A stretch of DNA of 64,000 nt from Micromonospora echinaurantiaca (GTDB taxonomy: Bacteria; Actinomycetota; Actinomycetes; Mycobacteriales; Micromonosporaceae): contig NZ_LT607750.1 of NCBI RefSeq assembly GCF_900090235.1, forward strand, positions 7,087,501 to 7,151,500, read 5' to 3'. Shown here in pieces: positions 8,471-17,684 of the stretch (position 1 is its first letter; each line of letters begins with the position of its first letter). Made by a program: the position numbers and the translations under genes. Under the pieces are notes generated by a model. It did no database searches. It was not told the origin of the DNA and worked only from the letters and a program-made list of their open reading frames with translations.

Positions 8471-9360
8471 TGGACACCATCGTCCTGCTGACGCTGACCG
8501 GGCTCGGCCTGGCGGCGCTCTACTTCCTGGTCGCCTCCGGGCTCTCGCTGGTCTTCGGCCTGGCCGACGTGCTCAACTTCGCGCACGGGCTGTTCCTCGG
8601 CGTCGGCGCGTACGCCACCTGGTGGGCGGCGGGCAACCTGCCCGGCGCCGGCGGGGACGGCTTCGGCTTCCTGGTCGCGGTCGCCTTCGGGGTGGCCGCC
8701 GGCACGCTGGTGGCGGTGCTGGTCGAGCTGGTGCTGATCCGGCCGCTCTACTCCCGCACCATCGAGCAGGTGCTGGTCACCGTCGGCCTGTCGCTGGCCG
8801 GGGTGGCGCTGCTCCAGGCCACCTGGGGCGCGGACGCCCGGCCGTTCCCGCGGCCCGACTGGACCCGGCAGGTCACCGGCATCCTCGGCGCGCAGGTGCC
8901 CAACGGCGGCCTGCTGCTGATCGTCGCCGCGGTGGTGGTGCTCGGCGCGATCCTCGCCTTCCTCCGCTGGACCCGCTACGGCCTGGTGATCCGGGCCGGA
9001 GTGGAGAACCGGGAGATGGTGACCGCGCTCGGGATCGACGTGCGCAAGGCGTTCACCCTGGTCTTCGCGATCGGCGGGGCGGCCGCGGCACTGGCCGGCG
9101 CGCTCGGCGGCGTCTACTTCGGCACCGTCTCGCCGGGCCAGGGCGGCTCGCTGCTGATCTTCGCGTTCATCGTGGTGGTGATCGGCGGGATGGGCTCGGT
9201 GGTCGGGTCCGCGTACGCGGCGGTCGCGGTCGGCCTGCTGCAACAGTTCGTGAACTACTACGGCACCTCCGGGCTGGGCGACATCTGCGTGGTCGCGCTG
9301 CTGGCCGTGGTGCTGCTGCTGCGCCCGCAGGGCATCGCCGGAAAGGTGGCAACGGCATGA
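8470..9360 (+). CDS. livH: LivH-like ABC transporter permease
   Basis: Membrane permease subunit, 296 residues and about eight hydrophobic segments. The LivH signature is present: ASGLSLVFGLADVLNFAHG near the N-terminus and RAGVENREMVTALGID (about residue 176) in the cytoplasmic coupling loop. Its stop overlaps the livM start (ATGA). Confidence 0.92.
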   Translation: MDTIVLLTLTGLGLAALYFLVASGLSLVFGLADVLNFAHGLFLGVGAYATWWAAGNLPGAGGDGFGFLVAVAFGVAAGTLVAVLVELVLIRPLYSRTIEQVLVTVGLSLAGVALLQATWGADARPFPRPDWTRQVTGILGAQVPNGGLLLIVAAVVVLGAILAFLRWTRYGLVIRAGVENREMVTALGIDVRKAFTLVFAIGGAAAALAGALGGVYFGTVSPGQGGSLLIFAFIVVVIGGMGSVVGSAYAAVAVGLLQQFVNYYGTSGLGDICVVALLAVVLLLRPQGIAGKVATA

Positions 9361-10475
9361 CCGAGGTCAAGAGTCCCGAGGTACCCGCGCCGCCGGCGGC
9401 GGTGCCCGCCGAACTGACGCCGGACACCGGCCGGTGGCACCGGGTGCGCCCGTTCCTGCCGCTGGTCGCGCTGGTGGTCGCGCTGATCCTGCCGTACTCG
9501 ACGGTGCACCTGCCGGGCATCTTCGAGGGCCCGCTGAACTCGCCGGGCACCCTGCAACTGCTTGCCGTGTGTCTGGTCTTCGGCGGCCTGGCGGCCGGCT
9601 ACGACCTGCTCTTCGGCCGCACCGGCATGCTCTCCTTCGGGCACGCGCTCTACTTCGCCGCCGGCGTCTACGGCACCGACATCCTGGTCACCAAGGCCGG
9701 GCTGCCGCTGTGGCAGGCCGCGCTGCTGACCATCACCGGCGGCACCATCCTCGCCGCGCTGCTCGGCGCCGTCGCGCTGCGCACCGTCGGGATCGCGTTC
9801 GCCATGGTGACCCTGGCCTTCGCCCAGGTCGGCGCGATCCTGGTGGCCCGGGACTTCGGCGGGCTCACCGGCGGCGAGGAGGGGCTGCCGCTGGACGTCT
9901 CCGGCCTTCCCCCGGCGCTGGTCGGGGTCGCCAACACGGTCAACCTCTACTGGTTGGCGCTGGCGTACCTGGTCGTGGTGATCTTCGTGGTGCACCGGGT
10001 GAGCGGTTCGCCGACCGGGCGGGTGCTCGCCGGCCTGCGCGACGACGAGCGCCGGATCGGAGTGCTCGGGCTCGACCCGTACCGGTTCAAGCTGGTGGCG
10101 TTCACCCTGGCCGGCGGACTGGCGGCGGCCGGCGGCGTGGTCTACTGCCTGATCGTCGGCGGCGCGTCGCCGCACATCACCTCGTCCGAGCTGACCCTGT
10201 CGCTGCTGGTCATGGTGGTGCTCGGTGGGCCCGGCACCCGGTGGGGCCCGGTGCTCGGTGGCATCCTCTACATGTACCTGGACCACCGGCTGGTCGCCTT
10301 CGGCACCAGCGACGCGGTGGACGCCCTGCCCGCGATCCTCAGCCGTCCCCTGTCCCAGCCGCTCTTCGTCCTGGGCACCGTCTTCATCCTGGCCGTCTAC
10401 TTCTTCCCCGGCGGCCTGGCCAGCCTCGCCCCCCGCCTCACCCACCTCCGCAACACCCTCCGCCCCCGCCCCTAA
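9357..10475 (+). CDS. livM: LivM-like ABC transporter permease
   Basis: Second permease subunit, 372 residues. A Pro/Ala-rich cytoplasmic N-terminus of about 35 residues precedes the membrane helices; GYDLLFGRTGMLSFGHAL and the coupling loop RDDERRIGVLGLDPYRFKL are typical of LivM. ATG 9357 overlaps the livH stop by four bases. It is the last gene of the operon and a palindromic element follows 26 bases later. Confidence 0.92.
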   Translation: MTEVKSPEVPAPPAAVPAELTPDTGRWHRVRPFLPLVALVVALILPYSTVHLPGIFEGPLNSPGTLQLLAVCLVFGGLAAGYDLLFGRTGMLSFGHALYFAAGVYGTDILVTKAGLPLWQAALLTITGGTILAALLGAVALRTVGIAFAMVTLAFAQVGAILVARDFGGLTGGEEGLPLDVSGLPPALVGVANTVNLYWLALAYLVVVIFVVHRVSGSPTGRVLAGLRDDERRIGVLGLDPYRFKLVAFTLAGGLAAAGGVVYCLIVGGASPHITSSELTLSLLVMVVLGGPGTRWGPVLGGILYMYLDHRLVAFGTSDAVDALPAILSRPLSQPLFVLGTVFILAVYFFPGGLASLAPRLTHLRNTLRPRP

Positions 10476-10501
10476 CCCCCCGGCCCCCCGGGCCGACCCG
10501 T

Positions 10502-10558
10502 TGATCATGAAGTTATCGGCGCGACACGCCGATGGCGGTGACGCTAACTTCATGATCG
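10502..10558. repeat. GATCATGA-type palindromic element, copy 1
   Basis: Outer arms 10503-10515 (GATCATGAAGTTA) and 10545-10557 are perfect reverse complements. The interior carries a second hairpin ATCGGCG-CGACA-CGCCGAT. The interior matches the reverse complement of the element at 47607-47667, so the two are members of one family. It sits directly after the livM stop and may act as a terminator or mRNA 3'-end stabiliser. Confidence 0.85.
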
Positions 10559-10600
10559 ACGGAGTCTGTTCGTGGGATTCGTGGGAGGAGCGGGTGCGGG

Positions 10601-11347
10601 ATGGGTGAGCGGTTGGCCGTAGTCAGTGGTGGGGGGACCGGGATCGGGGCGGCGGTCGCGCTCGGGCTCGCCAAGGACGGGTGCGATGTGCTGGTCGTGG
10701 GGCGGCGGGCCGACGTGCTGCTGGCCACCGCACAGCGCCTCGACGCGGAGTGCGGGCGGGCGGGGGCGGTGCGCGCGGTCAGCGCCGACCTGACCGATCC
10801 GGAGCAGCTCGACCGGGTGGTCGAGGCGGTCGCCGGGCGGCCGGTCGACGTGGTGGTCAACAACGCCGGCGGCTACCTGGGCGGAGACCCAAGCACGCTT
10901 GCCGGCACCGCCGCGCACTGGCGGGCCAACCTGGACGCCAACGTGCTCACCGCCGTGCTGCTCACCGAGGCGCTGCTGCCGGCCCTGCGCCGCCCCGGCG
11001 GCCGGGTGATCCTGGTCAGCTCGATCGCCGCCCAGCGGGGCGGCGGCGGGGCGTACTCGGCGGCGAAGGCGGCGCTGCACGGCTGGGCGTACGACCTGGC
11101 CGGGCAACTCGGCCCGGAACAGATCACGGTCAACGTGGTCAGCCCCGGCTACGTCGCCGAGACGGAGTTCTTCGGCGACCGGATGACCCCGGAGGGGCAC
11201 GCGAAGCGGGTGGCGGCGACGCTGGTCGGGCGGGCCGGCGTACCGGACGACATCGCCGCGGCCGTCCGCTACCTGGCCAGCCCGGCCGCCGGCTACGTGA
11301 CCGGGCAGGTGCTCGGCGTCAACGGCGGCTCGGTGCTCGGCCGCTGA
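10601..11347 (+). CDS. short-chain dehydrogenase/reductase (FabG-like)
   Basis: Classical SDR of 248 residues. The cofactor motif is SGGGTGIGAA (about 9-18), followed by NNAGGY (about 87), the catalytic Ser in ILVSSIAA and YSAAK (Tyr about 151). The C-terminus YVTGQVLGVNGGSVLG is standard for this family. VGRRAD at the end of beta-2 favours NADP(H). Substrate unknown; it stands alone between the importer operon and a convergent lipoprotein gene. Confidence 0.88.
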   Translation: MGERLAVVSGGGTGIGAAVALGLAKDGCDVLVVGRRADVLLATAQRLDAECGRAGAVRAVSADLTDPEQLDRVVEAVAGRPVDVVVNNAGGYLGGDPSTLAGTAAHWRANLDANVLTAVLLTEALLPALRRPGGRVILVSSIAAQRGGGGAYSAAKAALHGWAYDLAGQLGPEQITVNVVSPGYVAETEFFGDRMTPEGHAKRVAATLVGRAGVPDDIAAAVRYLASPAAGYVTGQVLGVNGGSVLGR

Positions 11348-11357
11348 CCTGTAAACG

Positions 11358-11401
11358 CGACCGGGTGCCGCGGCCCCCCGTGCGGCCGCGACACCCGGTC
11401 G
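11358..11401. terminator. bidirectional hairpin terminator
   Basis: 18-base arms (11358-11375 and 11384-11401) pair with one mismatch around an 8-base loop, between the convergent SDR and lipoprotein genes. Confidence 0.75.
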
Positions 11402-11413
11402 ACGCGTTGACGC

Positions 11414-12241
11414 TCAGCCGTTGAGCATCTGGTACGCCACCTTCGGCGCCGGCTGGGCGGCGTCACCGCCCGGCGCGGCGAGCTTCGGGGCCGAGCCGTA
11501 GTCGGCGTACTTCACCACGTACGTCCACGCCTTCGCCGTGCCGACCGCCGGCACGTCCAGGGTGAGCGAGGTGAGGTTGCCGTCGGCGCCGACCACGGCG
11601 GTGAAGGGCACCTGCCGGGCCGCGTCGCCGAGGGCGGCCACCTCCTCCTCGCCGACCGCCTTGGCTGCCTCGGCGGCGGTCAGGTCGACGACCCCGGCGT
11701 ACCTCCGGTCGGCCTTCTCCTCGACAGTGGTGGCGGCCTGGATGATCGGCCCGGCGTTGCCGACGTCCACCCCCTCGTACGTCGGGGTGGCGTCCGGGTC
11801 GGTCAGCCGGGACCGGTCCAGCTCCATCCAGCGGTTCGGCAGCTTGGGCAGGCCGGTGAGCCCCTCGGTGCCGGTGAACTTGACCTTCATCCAGATCCGC
11901 TCCTGCACCACCAGGAACGACATCCGGGTGGTGAAGCCGTGCTCCGGGTCCTTCACCGCGGCGGTGAGGTCGATGCCCTTCGCGTCCGGGTCGACCACAC
12001 CGGACAGATCTGAGGTGGCGTCCTTGCCGGAGAACCGGAACGCACCCTCACTACCGTCCGGCACCGCCGCGAGGAGCGCCTGCTTGGGGCTGGCGGACGG
12101 AGTCGCCGAGCCGGTCCCGCCGGCCCCGGAATCCGTCCCGGCCGGGCCGCAGCCGACGAGCAGGGTGGTCGCGAGGACCGCGGCCAGGGCGCCGGCGCCG
12201 CGCCGGACCGTGCCGGCGCGGCCGGTTCCGTTCGTCATCAT
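11414..12241 (-). CDS. LppX/LprAFG-family lipoprotein
   Basis: Cell-surface lipoprotein of 275 residues resembling mycobacterial LprG/LppX, which hold lipids in a hydrophobic pocket. The signal peptide ends in lipobox LLVGC (Cys about 31), followed by a Gly/Ser/Thr-rich spacer. The body has the repeating beta pattern of the family, e.g. SGVVDPDAKGIDLTAA and WMKVKFTG, and a WMELD segment. The start at 12241 (the first of two adjacent ATGs) has AAGGAAAG upstream. It is divergent from the SARP regulator. Mycobacterial-type lipids are not expected here, so the cargo is open. Confidence 0.8.
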   Translation of the reverse strand: MMTNGTGRAGTVRRGAGALAAVLATTLLVGCGPAGTDSGAGGTGSATPSASPKQALLAAVPDGSEGAFRFSGKDATSDLSGVVDPDAKGIDLTAAVKDPEHGFTTRMSFLVVQERIWMKVKFTGTEGLTGLPKLPNRWMELDRSRLTDPDATPTYEGVDVGNAGPIIQAATTVEEKADRRYAGVVDLTAAEAAKAVGEEEVAALGDAARQVPFTAVVGADGNLTSLTLDVPAVGTAKAWTYVVKYADYGSAPKLAAPGGDAAQPAPKVAYQMLNG

Positions 12242-12383
12242 GATCTCTTTCCTTCACCAGGTGTGGCCTCTGCCGGACCGATGCTGCCGGCCGGTACGGC
12301 CGAACCACTGCCGCTATGCTGCGGTCCGACTGCCGTGCACTGCCGTGGCGCACGCAGCGGGGGTGTCAGGAGCGGGAACTCGC

Positions 12384-14387
12384 ATGTCAGGGACGCTGCG
12401 CTTCGAGATTCTCGGGCCCCAGCGGGCCTGGCACGGCGAGCGGGAACTCGACCTCGGGCCGGGAAAGCAGCGAGCCGTGCTGGCCGTGCTGCTGCTCGCC
12501 GCCGGGCGGCCGGTCACCACCGTGCAGATCGTGGACGCGGTCTGGCCGGACGAGCCGCCGGCGAACGGCACGAACGTGGTGCAGAAGTACGTCGCCGGCC
12601 TGCGCCGGGTGATCGAGCCGGAGCGCTCGCCGCGCAGCCCGGGCCAGGTGTTGACGCTGACCGACGCCGGCTACCAGCTCCGGGTCGGGCCGGAGGCGGT
12701 CGACGCCGTGCGGTTCGAGCGGGGGCTGCGCCGGGCCGAGCGGCTCCGCGCGGAGGGCCGGGCCGCCGAGGCGGTCGGCGAGCTGAGGTCCACGGTGGAG
12801 CTGTGGCACGGCGAGCCGTTCGCCGGCTTCGCCGGGCCGTACTTCGACTCCGCCCGGCAACGCCTGCTGGAGCTGCGAGCCAGCGCCCTGGAGACCTGGG
12901 CTGACCTGGAGCTGTGGCTGGGCCGGCACCGCGAGCTGATCGGCGAGTTGGTTGACCTGACCGCGGAGTTCCCGGTGCGGGAGCGGCTGCGGCACCAGCT
13001 GATGCTGGCGTTGTACCGCAGCGGGCGGCAGGCCGAGGCGCTGGCCGCCTACCGGGAGTTCGACGAGCTGCTGCGCGACGAGTACGGCATCGAGCCGGGC
13101 GACGCGCTCCAGGACCTGCACCGGCGGATGCTCCGGTCCGACCCGGCGCTGGTCCCGCCCACTGCCGTGTCACTGCCGCCGGCAGCCGTCGAGGCGTCCC
13201 CGCCGCCGGCTGCCGTCGCGCCGCCGGAGCCGCCAGCGGCCGCCGCGTCCCTGCCGGCCGGACCACCACCCACGGCGGCACCGGCGACGGCGCCGCCCGC
13301 CGCGGTGTCACCAGCGCCGGCCTCGCCCGCCGCGCCGGCCTCGCCGCTGGGACCGCCCGCCGCGTCGTTCCTCCCGTCCGACCCGACGGCCGCACCGCTG
13401 GCACCGCCCGCCGGGGCGTTCCTGCCGTCGAGCCCGGCGGTGCCTGCGCCGCCGAACTCGACGGCGCAGCCGGGCGGCACGTCGCCGCCCGCCGGGCCGT
13501 CGGTGTCCGGTCCGCCTGCCGTGTCGTCGGTGTCCGGTCCGCCCGCCGCCGTGCCGCCGCCCGCTGGGCCGCCGCCGGTCAGTTCGCCGCCCGGCGGTGC
13601 GCCCCAACCGGGGTACGGTCCGCCGCCGGTCCTTCCGCCGCCGCCCGCCGTGCCGGCGGCCACCGGGAAGCGCCAGCGGACGGCGTCGCCGGGTTGGGCG
13701 AGCGCGACCGCCACCATCGCGGGTACCGCGCTCGTCCTGCTCTCCTTCGGCTGCTTCACCTGGCTGGTGATGCTGACCTACGCCGCGTGGCGGCGCAGTT
13801 GGCGGCTGGCGCTCGTCGGCGTCGGCTACCTGGTCGCCGTCCTGGTCGAGGTGAGCATGCTCAACCTGGAGGATCCGGACGCCGAGGTGCCCGGGACCGA
13901 GGCGGTGATCTTCCTCGGGCTGGCGGTGGTCACCTGGTTGGTCGGGGCGGCGCACGTGGTGCTGCTCAGCCGAGGGGTCTGGGCGGCGCTCACCGGTGGC
14001 CAGGGCAGTGCCAGGTTCCGCGCCGAGGAGGAGCGGCGGATCCGCCGCGAACACGCCCGGTACCTGCTCTACCACTACCCGGCGGCCCGCAACGAACTGC
14101 GGATCGGGCGGCCCGACCTGCCCCGTACGTTCGACGACGGCGGCCTGATCGACGTCAACGCAGTGCCGGACCAGGTGCTCGCCGGCCTGCCCGGGCTGAC
14201 CCCCGACCAGTGCCGCCAGCTCACCGTGGACCGCTGGCTACGCGGCCCGTACGCCTCCCTGGAGGAGCTCGCCGGTCGTTGCCTGCTGCCGCCGACCGCC
14301 ACCGACCGGCTCCGGGAGCTGCTGTTCTTCCTGCCCCCGACGCCGGCGGCCCCGCCGGGCGAGCCGACGCCACCGGCCGGATCGTGA
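12384..14387 (+). CDS. SARP-type regulator fused to membrane helices and a helix-hairpin-helix tail
   Basis: 667-residue multidomain protein. Residues 1-95 form an OmpR-type winged helix (LRFEILGPQRAW, then VTTVQIVDAVWPDEPP), and about 100-250 a bacterial transcriptional activator domain (RERLRHQLMLALYRSGRQAE), the SARP/AfsR arrangement. A roughly 180-residue Pro/Ala linker follows. About three membrane segments lie at 443-464, 472-492 and 507-528, and the C-terminus carries a helix-hairpin-helix-like unit GLIDVNAVPDQVLAGLPGL at about 586. ATG 12384 has AGGAG upstream. SARPs are normally soluble, so a membrane-tethered version is unusual. The target genes cannot be read from the sequence. Confidence 0.82.
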   Translation: MSGTLRFEILGPQRAWHGERELDLGPGKQRAVLAVLLLAAGRPVTTVQIVDAVWPDEPPANGTNVVQKYVAGLRRVIEPERSPRSPGQVLTLTDAGYQLRVGPEAVDAVRFERGLRRAERLRAEGRAAEAVGELRSTVELWHGEPFAGFAGPYFDSARQRLLELRASALETWADLELWLGRHRELIGELVDLTAEFPVRERLRHQLMLALYRSGRQAEALAAYREFDELLRDEYGIEPGDALQDLHRRMLRSDPALVPPTAVSLPPAAVEASPPPAAVAPPEPPAAAASLPAGPPPTAAPATAPPAAVSPAPASPAAPASPLGPPAASFLPSDPTAAPLAPPAGAFLPSSPAVPAPPNSTAQPGGTSPPAGPSVSGPPAVSSVSGPPAAVPPPAGPPPVSSPPGGAPQPGYGPPPVLPPPPAVPAATGKRQRTASPGWASATATIAGTALVLLSFGCFTWLVMLTYAAWRRSWRLALVGVGYLVAVLVEVSMLNLEDPDAEVPGTEAVIFLGLAVVTWLVGAAHVVLLSRGVWAALTGGQGSARFRAEEERRIRREHARYLLYHYPAARNELRIGRPDLPRTFDDGGLIDVNAVPDQVLAGLPGLTPDQCRQLTVDRWLRGPYASLEELAGRCLLPPTATDRLRELLFFLPPTPAAPPGEPTPPAGS

Positions 14388-14443
14388 CCGGAACCTCCCG
14401 CAGGAACCGGGGCGCCGTCACCCGGCGCTGGTAGAAATGCCGG

Positions 14444-16576
14444 ATGAGCCAGGATCGGGCGGCGGTACGGGAACGGGCCGAGGCGGTGCTGCGGCGGCTG
14501 GCCGGCGAGCACGCCCGGCTCCGCGAGGACCAGTGGCGGGCCATCGAGGCGTTGGTGGTCGACCGGCGGCGGGTGCTCTGCGTGCAGCGCACCGGCTGGG
14601 GCAAGTCGGCCGTCTACTTCGTGGCCACCGCCCTGCTGCGGCAGATCGACGACCCCGCCGCCAACCCGTCGACCGGGCCGACGGTGATCGTCTCGCCGCT
14701 GCTGGCGCTGATGCGCAACCAGGTCGAGTCGGCCGCCCGGGCCGGGATCCGGGCCCGGACCATCAACTCCGCCAACCTCGACGAGTGGGACGCGATCACC
14801 GCCGAGATCCACGCCGGCGCGGTCGACGTGCTGCTGGTCAGCCCGGAGCGGCTCAACAACCCCGACTTCCGGGACACGGTGCTGCCGAAGCTGGCCGCGA
14901 CCACCGGGCTGCTGGTGGTGGACGAGGCACACTGCGTCTCGGACTGGGGGCACGACTTCCGGCCCGACTACCGGCGGCTGCGTACCTTCCTCGGTAACCT
15001 GCCCGACGGCACGCCGGTGCTGGCCACCACCGCCACCGCCAACGCCCGGGTCACCGCCGACGTCGCCGATCAGCTGGGCGACGCGCTGGTGCTGCGCGGC
15101 ACCCTGGACCGGGAGTCGTTGCGGCTCGGCGTGGTCGAGCTGCCCGGCCCGGCGCACCGGCTGGCCTGGCTCGCCGACCACCTGGACCGGCTGCCCGGCT
15201 CCGGCATCGTCTACACGCTCACCGTGGCCGCGGCGGGGGAGACCGCCGAGTTCCTGCGCTCGCGCGGCTATCCGGTCGCCGCGTACACCGGGCAGGCCGA
15301 CGACGCGGACCGGCGGGCGGCCGAGCAGGACCTCCTGGACAACAAGATCAAGGCGCTGGTCGCCACCAGCGCGCTGGGCATGGGCTTCGACAAGCCGGAT
15401 CTCGGCTTCGTGGTGCACCTCGGCGCGCCGCCCTCGCCGATCGCGTACTACCAGCAGGTCGGCCGGGCCGGCCGGGCCGTCGAGCACGCCGAGGTGCTGC
15501 TGCTGCCCGGTCCCGAGGACGCCGCCATCTGGCGGTACTTCGCCTCGCTCGCGTTCCCGCCGGAGGAGCAGGTCCGGGCGGTGCTGGCCGCGCTGCACAC
15601 CGACCGGCCGCTCTCCACCCAGGCCCTGGAACCGATCGTCGACCTGCGCCGGGCCCGGCTGGAACTGATGCTCAAGGTGCTCGACGTGGACGGCGCGGTC
15701 CGCCGGGTCCGCGGCGGCTGGCTCGCCACCGGCGAGCCCTGGGTCTACGACGAGGCCCGGTTGCGCCGCGTCGCCGCCGCGCGCACCGCCGAGCAGCAGG
15801 CCATGCGGGAGTACGCGACCACGCCCGGCTGCCGGATGCGCTACCTGCGGGAGTGCCTGGACGACACCGGGGCGGCCGACTGCGGCCGGTGCGACCGGTG
15901 CGCCGGGCCACTGTTCCCGCCCGAGGTGTCCGACGCCGCGCTGGCCGCCGCGCAGACCTTCCTCGGCCGGCCCGGCGTGGAGGTCCCGCCCAAGAAGCTC
16001 TGGCCGACCGGGCTGGACGCGGTCGGCGTACCGCTGAAGGGCCGGATCGCCCCCGGCGAGCAGGCGCTGCCCGGCCGCGCCGTCGGTCGCCTCTCCGACC
16101 TGGGTTGGGGCGGGCGGCTGCGCGGCCTGGTCGGTCCGGAGGCGGCCGACGGCCCGGTGCCGGACGACGTGGCCGCCGCCGTGGTCGAGGTGCTCAAGGC
16201 GTGGGCGCACGGCGACGACCCCTGGCCGCGTCGCCCGGTCGGCGTGGTCGCGGTCGGCTCGCGCCACCGGCCCCGGCTGGTCGGCTCGCTGGCCGAGCGG
16301 ATCGCCACGGTCGGGCGGCTGCCGCTGCTCGGGCAGGTGACGGCGGCCGGTCCGGTCGGCGGCCCGCGCGGCAACAGCGCCCAGCGGGTACGCGCCCTGC
16401 ACGGCGCGGTCACCGTGCCGGACGACCTGGCGGCGGCCCTCGCCGAGCTGGACGGGCCGGTGCTGCTCGTCGACGACCTGGTCGACTCCGGCTGGACGAT
16501 GACCATGGCCGCCCGCGAACTGCGCCGGGCCGGTGCCCCCGACGTGCTCCCGCTCGCCCTGGCCGTCGCCGGCTGA
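14444..16576 (+). CDS. RecQ-family DNA helicase with C-terminal phosphoribosyltransferase-like domain
   Basis: ATP-dependent 3'-5' DNA helicase, 710 residues. Motifs in order: LREDQWRAIEAL (motif 0), Walker A TGWGKS (about 51), DEAHCVSDWGHDFRPDY (about 160), TTATAN (about 188), QQVGRAGRA motif VI (about 337), and a zinc cluster CRMRYLREC...CGRCDRC (about 463-486). From about 600 it continues into a PRT-like fold with VLLVDDLVDSGWT (about 673-685), the PRPP-binding loop of type I phosphoribosyltransferases. No HRDC domain is seen. The PRT part may bind nucleotide or act in nucleotide salvage at repair sites; this is inference. Confidence 0.88.
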   Translation: MSQDRAAVRERAEAVLRRLAGEHARLREDQWRAIEALVVDRRRVLCVQRTGWGKSAVYFVATALLRQIDDPAANPSTGPTVIVSPLLALMRNQVESAARAGIRARTINSANLDEWDAITAEIHAGAVDVLLVSPERLNNPDFRDTVLPKLAATTGLLVVDEAHCVSDWGHDFRPDYRRLRTFLGNLPDGTPVLATTATANARVTADVADQLGDALVLRGTLDRESLRLGVVELPGPAHRLAWLADHLDRLPGSGIVYTLTVAAAGETAEFLRSRGYPVAAYTGQADDADRRAAEQDLLDNKIKALVATSALGMGFDKPDLGFVVHLGAPPSPIAYYQQVGRAGRAVEHAEVLLLPGPEDAAIWRYFASLAFPPEEQVRAVLAALHTDRPLSTQALEPIVDLRRARLELMLKVLDVDGAVRRVRGGWLATGEPWVYDEARLRRVAAARTAEQQAMREYATTPGCRMRYLRECLDDTGAADCGRCDRCAGPLFPPEVSDAALAAAQTFLGRPGVEVPPKKLWPTGLDAVGVPLKGRIAPGEQALPGRAVGRLSDLGWGGRLRGLVGPEAADGPVPDDVAAAVVEVLKAWAHGDDPWPRRPVGVVAVGSRHRPRLVGSLAERIATVGRLPLLGQVTAAGPVGGPRGNSAQRVRALHGAVTVPDDLAAALAELDGPVLLVDDLVDSGWTMTMAARELRRAGAPDVLPLALAVAG

Positions 16577-16718
16577 CGCCCGCCGGCCCGGGGCAGCCGC
16601 CGGCTGGCGGTGCTCGGGTCGGAGCGGGAAAGTTCCCGGGCTGGGCGGATTGCGACGGGCGCCACCCCGCGCCGCCACCTGGCCGATCGTCGCTGGTCGC
16701 GCCGGTAGCGTGGGCGCC

Positions 16719-17672
16719 ATGACCGAGCCGCAGCCCGGGACGCCGGCGGCGCCAGAGCGCGACCTCGCCAGACCCGACGGGAGCACCGTCCGGCTGGCGC
16801 TGGTGGTCGGCGGGCTGGTGCTGGCCGTCCTGCTCGGCTTCGGTCTGGGCCGGATCAACGGCGACGGGTCGCCGGCCGCCGCCGGGCTGGACAGCGCGCT
16901 CGCCGACCACACCCACGCCCCGGGCACCGGGGCGCACGAGCACGGTGCGGACCAGAGCGCCGCGGCGGAGGCGGCCGGGCTGGCGGTCACCGCGTCCGGT
17001 TACACGCTGACCCCGCTGGGCGGGGAGTTCACCGCCGGGCGGGAGGGCGAACTGCGCTTCCAGGTGCGCGACGCGCAGCGCCGGGCGGTCACCCGGTTCG
17101 CGGTGGTGCACGAGAAGCCGATGCACCTGATCGTCGTCCGCCGCGACCTCAGCGGATATCAGCACCTGCACCCGAGCATGGCGGCCGACGGCACCTGGTC
17201 GGTGCCGCTGACCCTGCCCCGGGCCGGCGTCTGGCGGGCGTACGCCGATTTCACCGCCGTCGCCGACGACGGCCGGCAGGTCCCGGTGACCCTCGGGACG
17301 GACCTGGTCGCACCCGGCGAGTACGCCCCACGGCCGCTGCCCGCGCCGGCGGCCTCCGCCACCGTCGACGGGTTCACCGTCGGCGTCGAGGGCACCCCGC
17401 AGGCCGGGCTCACCGTGCCGCTGACCTTCCGGATCACCGCCCCCGGCGGCGGCACCCCGGCGCTGGAGCGCTACCTCGGCGCGTACGGCCACCTGGTGGC
17501 GCTGCGCGAGGGGGACCTCGGCTACCTGCACGTCCACCCGGAGCCGGAACTGGTCGACGGGGCGGTCCGCTTCTGGCTGACCACGCCCGGCCCCGGCCGG
17601 TACCGGCTCTACCTGGACTTCCAGGTGGCCGGCGAGGTACGCACCGCCGAGTTCACCGTCACCGTCCTCTGA
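16719..17672 (+). CDS. membrane-anchored His-rich extracytoplasmic protein, function unknown
   Basis: 317 residues. One membrane segment (about 24-45) follows a short cytoplasmic N-terminus. Immediately outside is a His-rich stretch with HTH and HEH (about 66-77), a likely metal ligand site. Two beta-rich halves follow, each with a His motif: KPMHLIVVRRDLSGYQHLHP and GYLHVHPEPE. The paired M/HLHP patterns resemble YtkA-like or cupredoxin-type extracytoplasmic copper proteins, but no clear type-1 copper set is seen. It stands alone on the plus strand and converges on the HTH gene with only 12 bases between them. Confidence 0.65.
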   Translation: MTEPQPGTPAAPERDLARPDGSTVRLALVVGGLVLAVLLGFGLGRINGDGSPAAAGLDSALADHTHAPGTGAHEHGADQSAAAEAAGLAVTASGYTLTPLGGEFTAGREGELRFQVRDAQRRAVTRFAVVHEKPMHLIVVRRDLSGYQHLHPSMAADGTWSVPLTLPRAGVWRAYADFTAVADDGRQVPVTLGTDLVAPGEYAPRPLPAPAASATVDGFTVGVEGTPQAGLTVPLTFRITAPGGGTPALERYLGAYGHLVALREGDLGYLHVHPEPELVDGAVRFWLTTPGPGRYRLYLDFQVAGEVRTAEFTVTVL

Positions 17673-17684
17673 CGGCGGCGCGGT

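Noticed and set aside
14075..16990. 971-codon minus-strand open frame opposite the RecQ gene
   Set aside because: Composition is Pro/Gly/Arg/His-rich with no domain, and it is the complement of a well-supported helicase gene; typical of GC-rich antisense frames.
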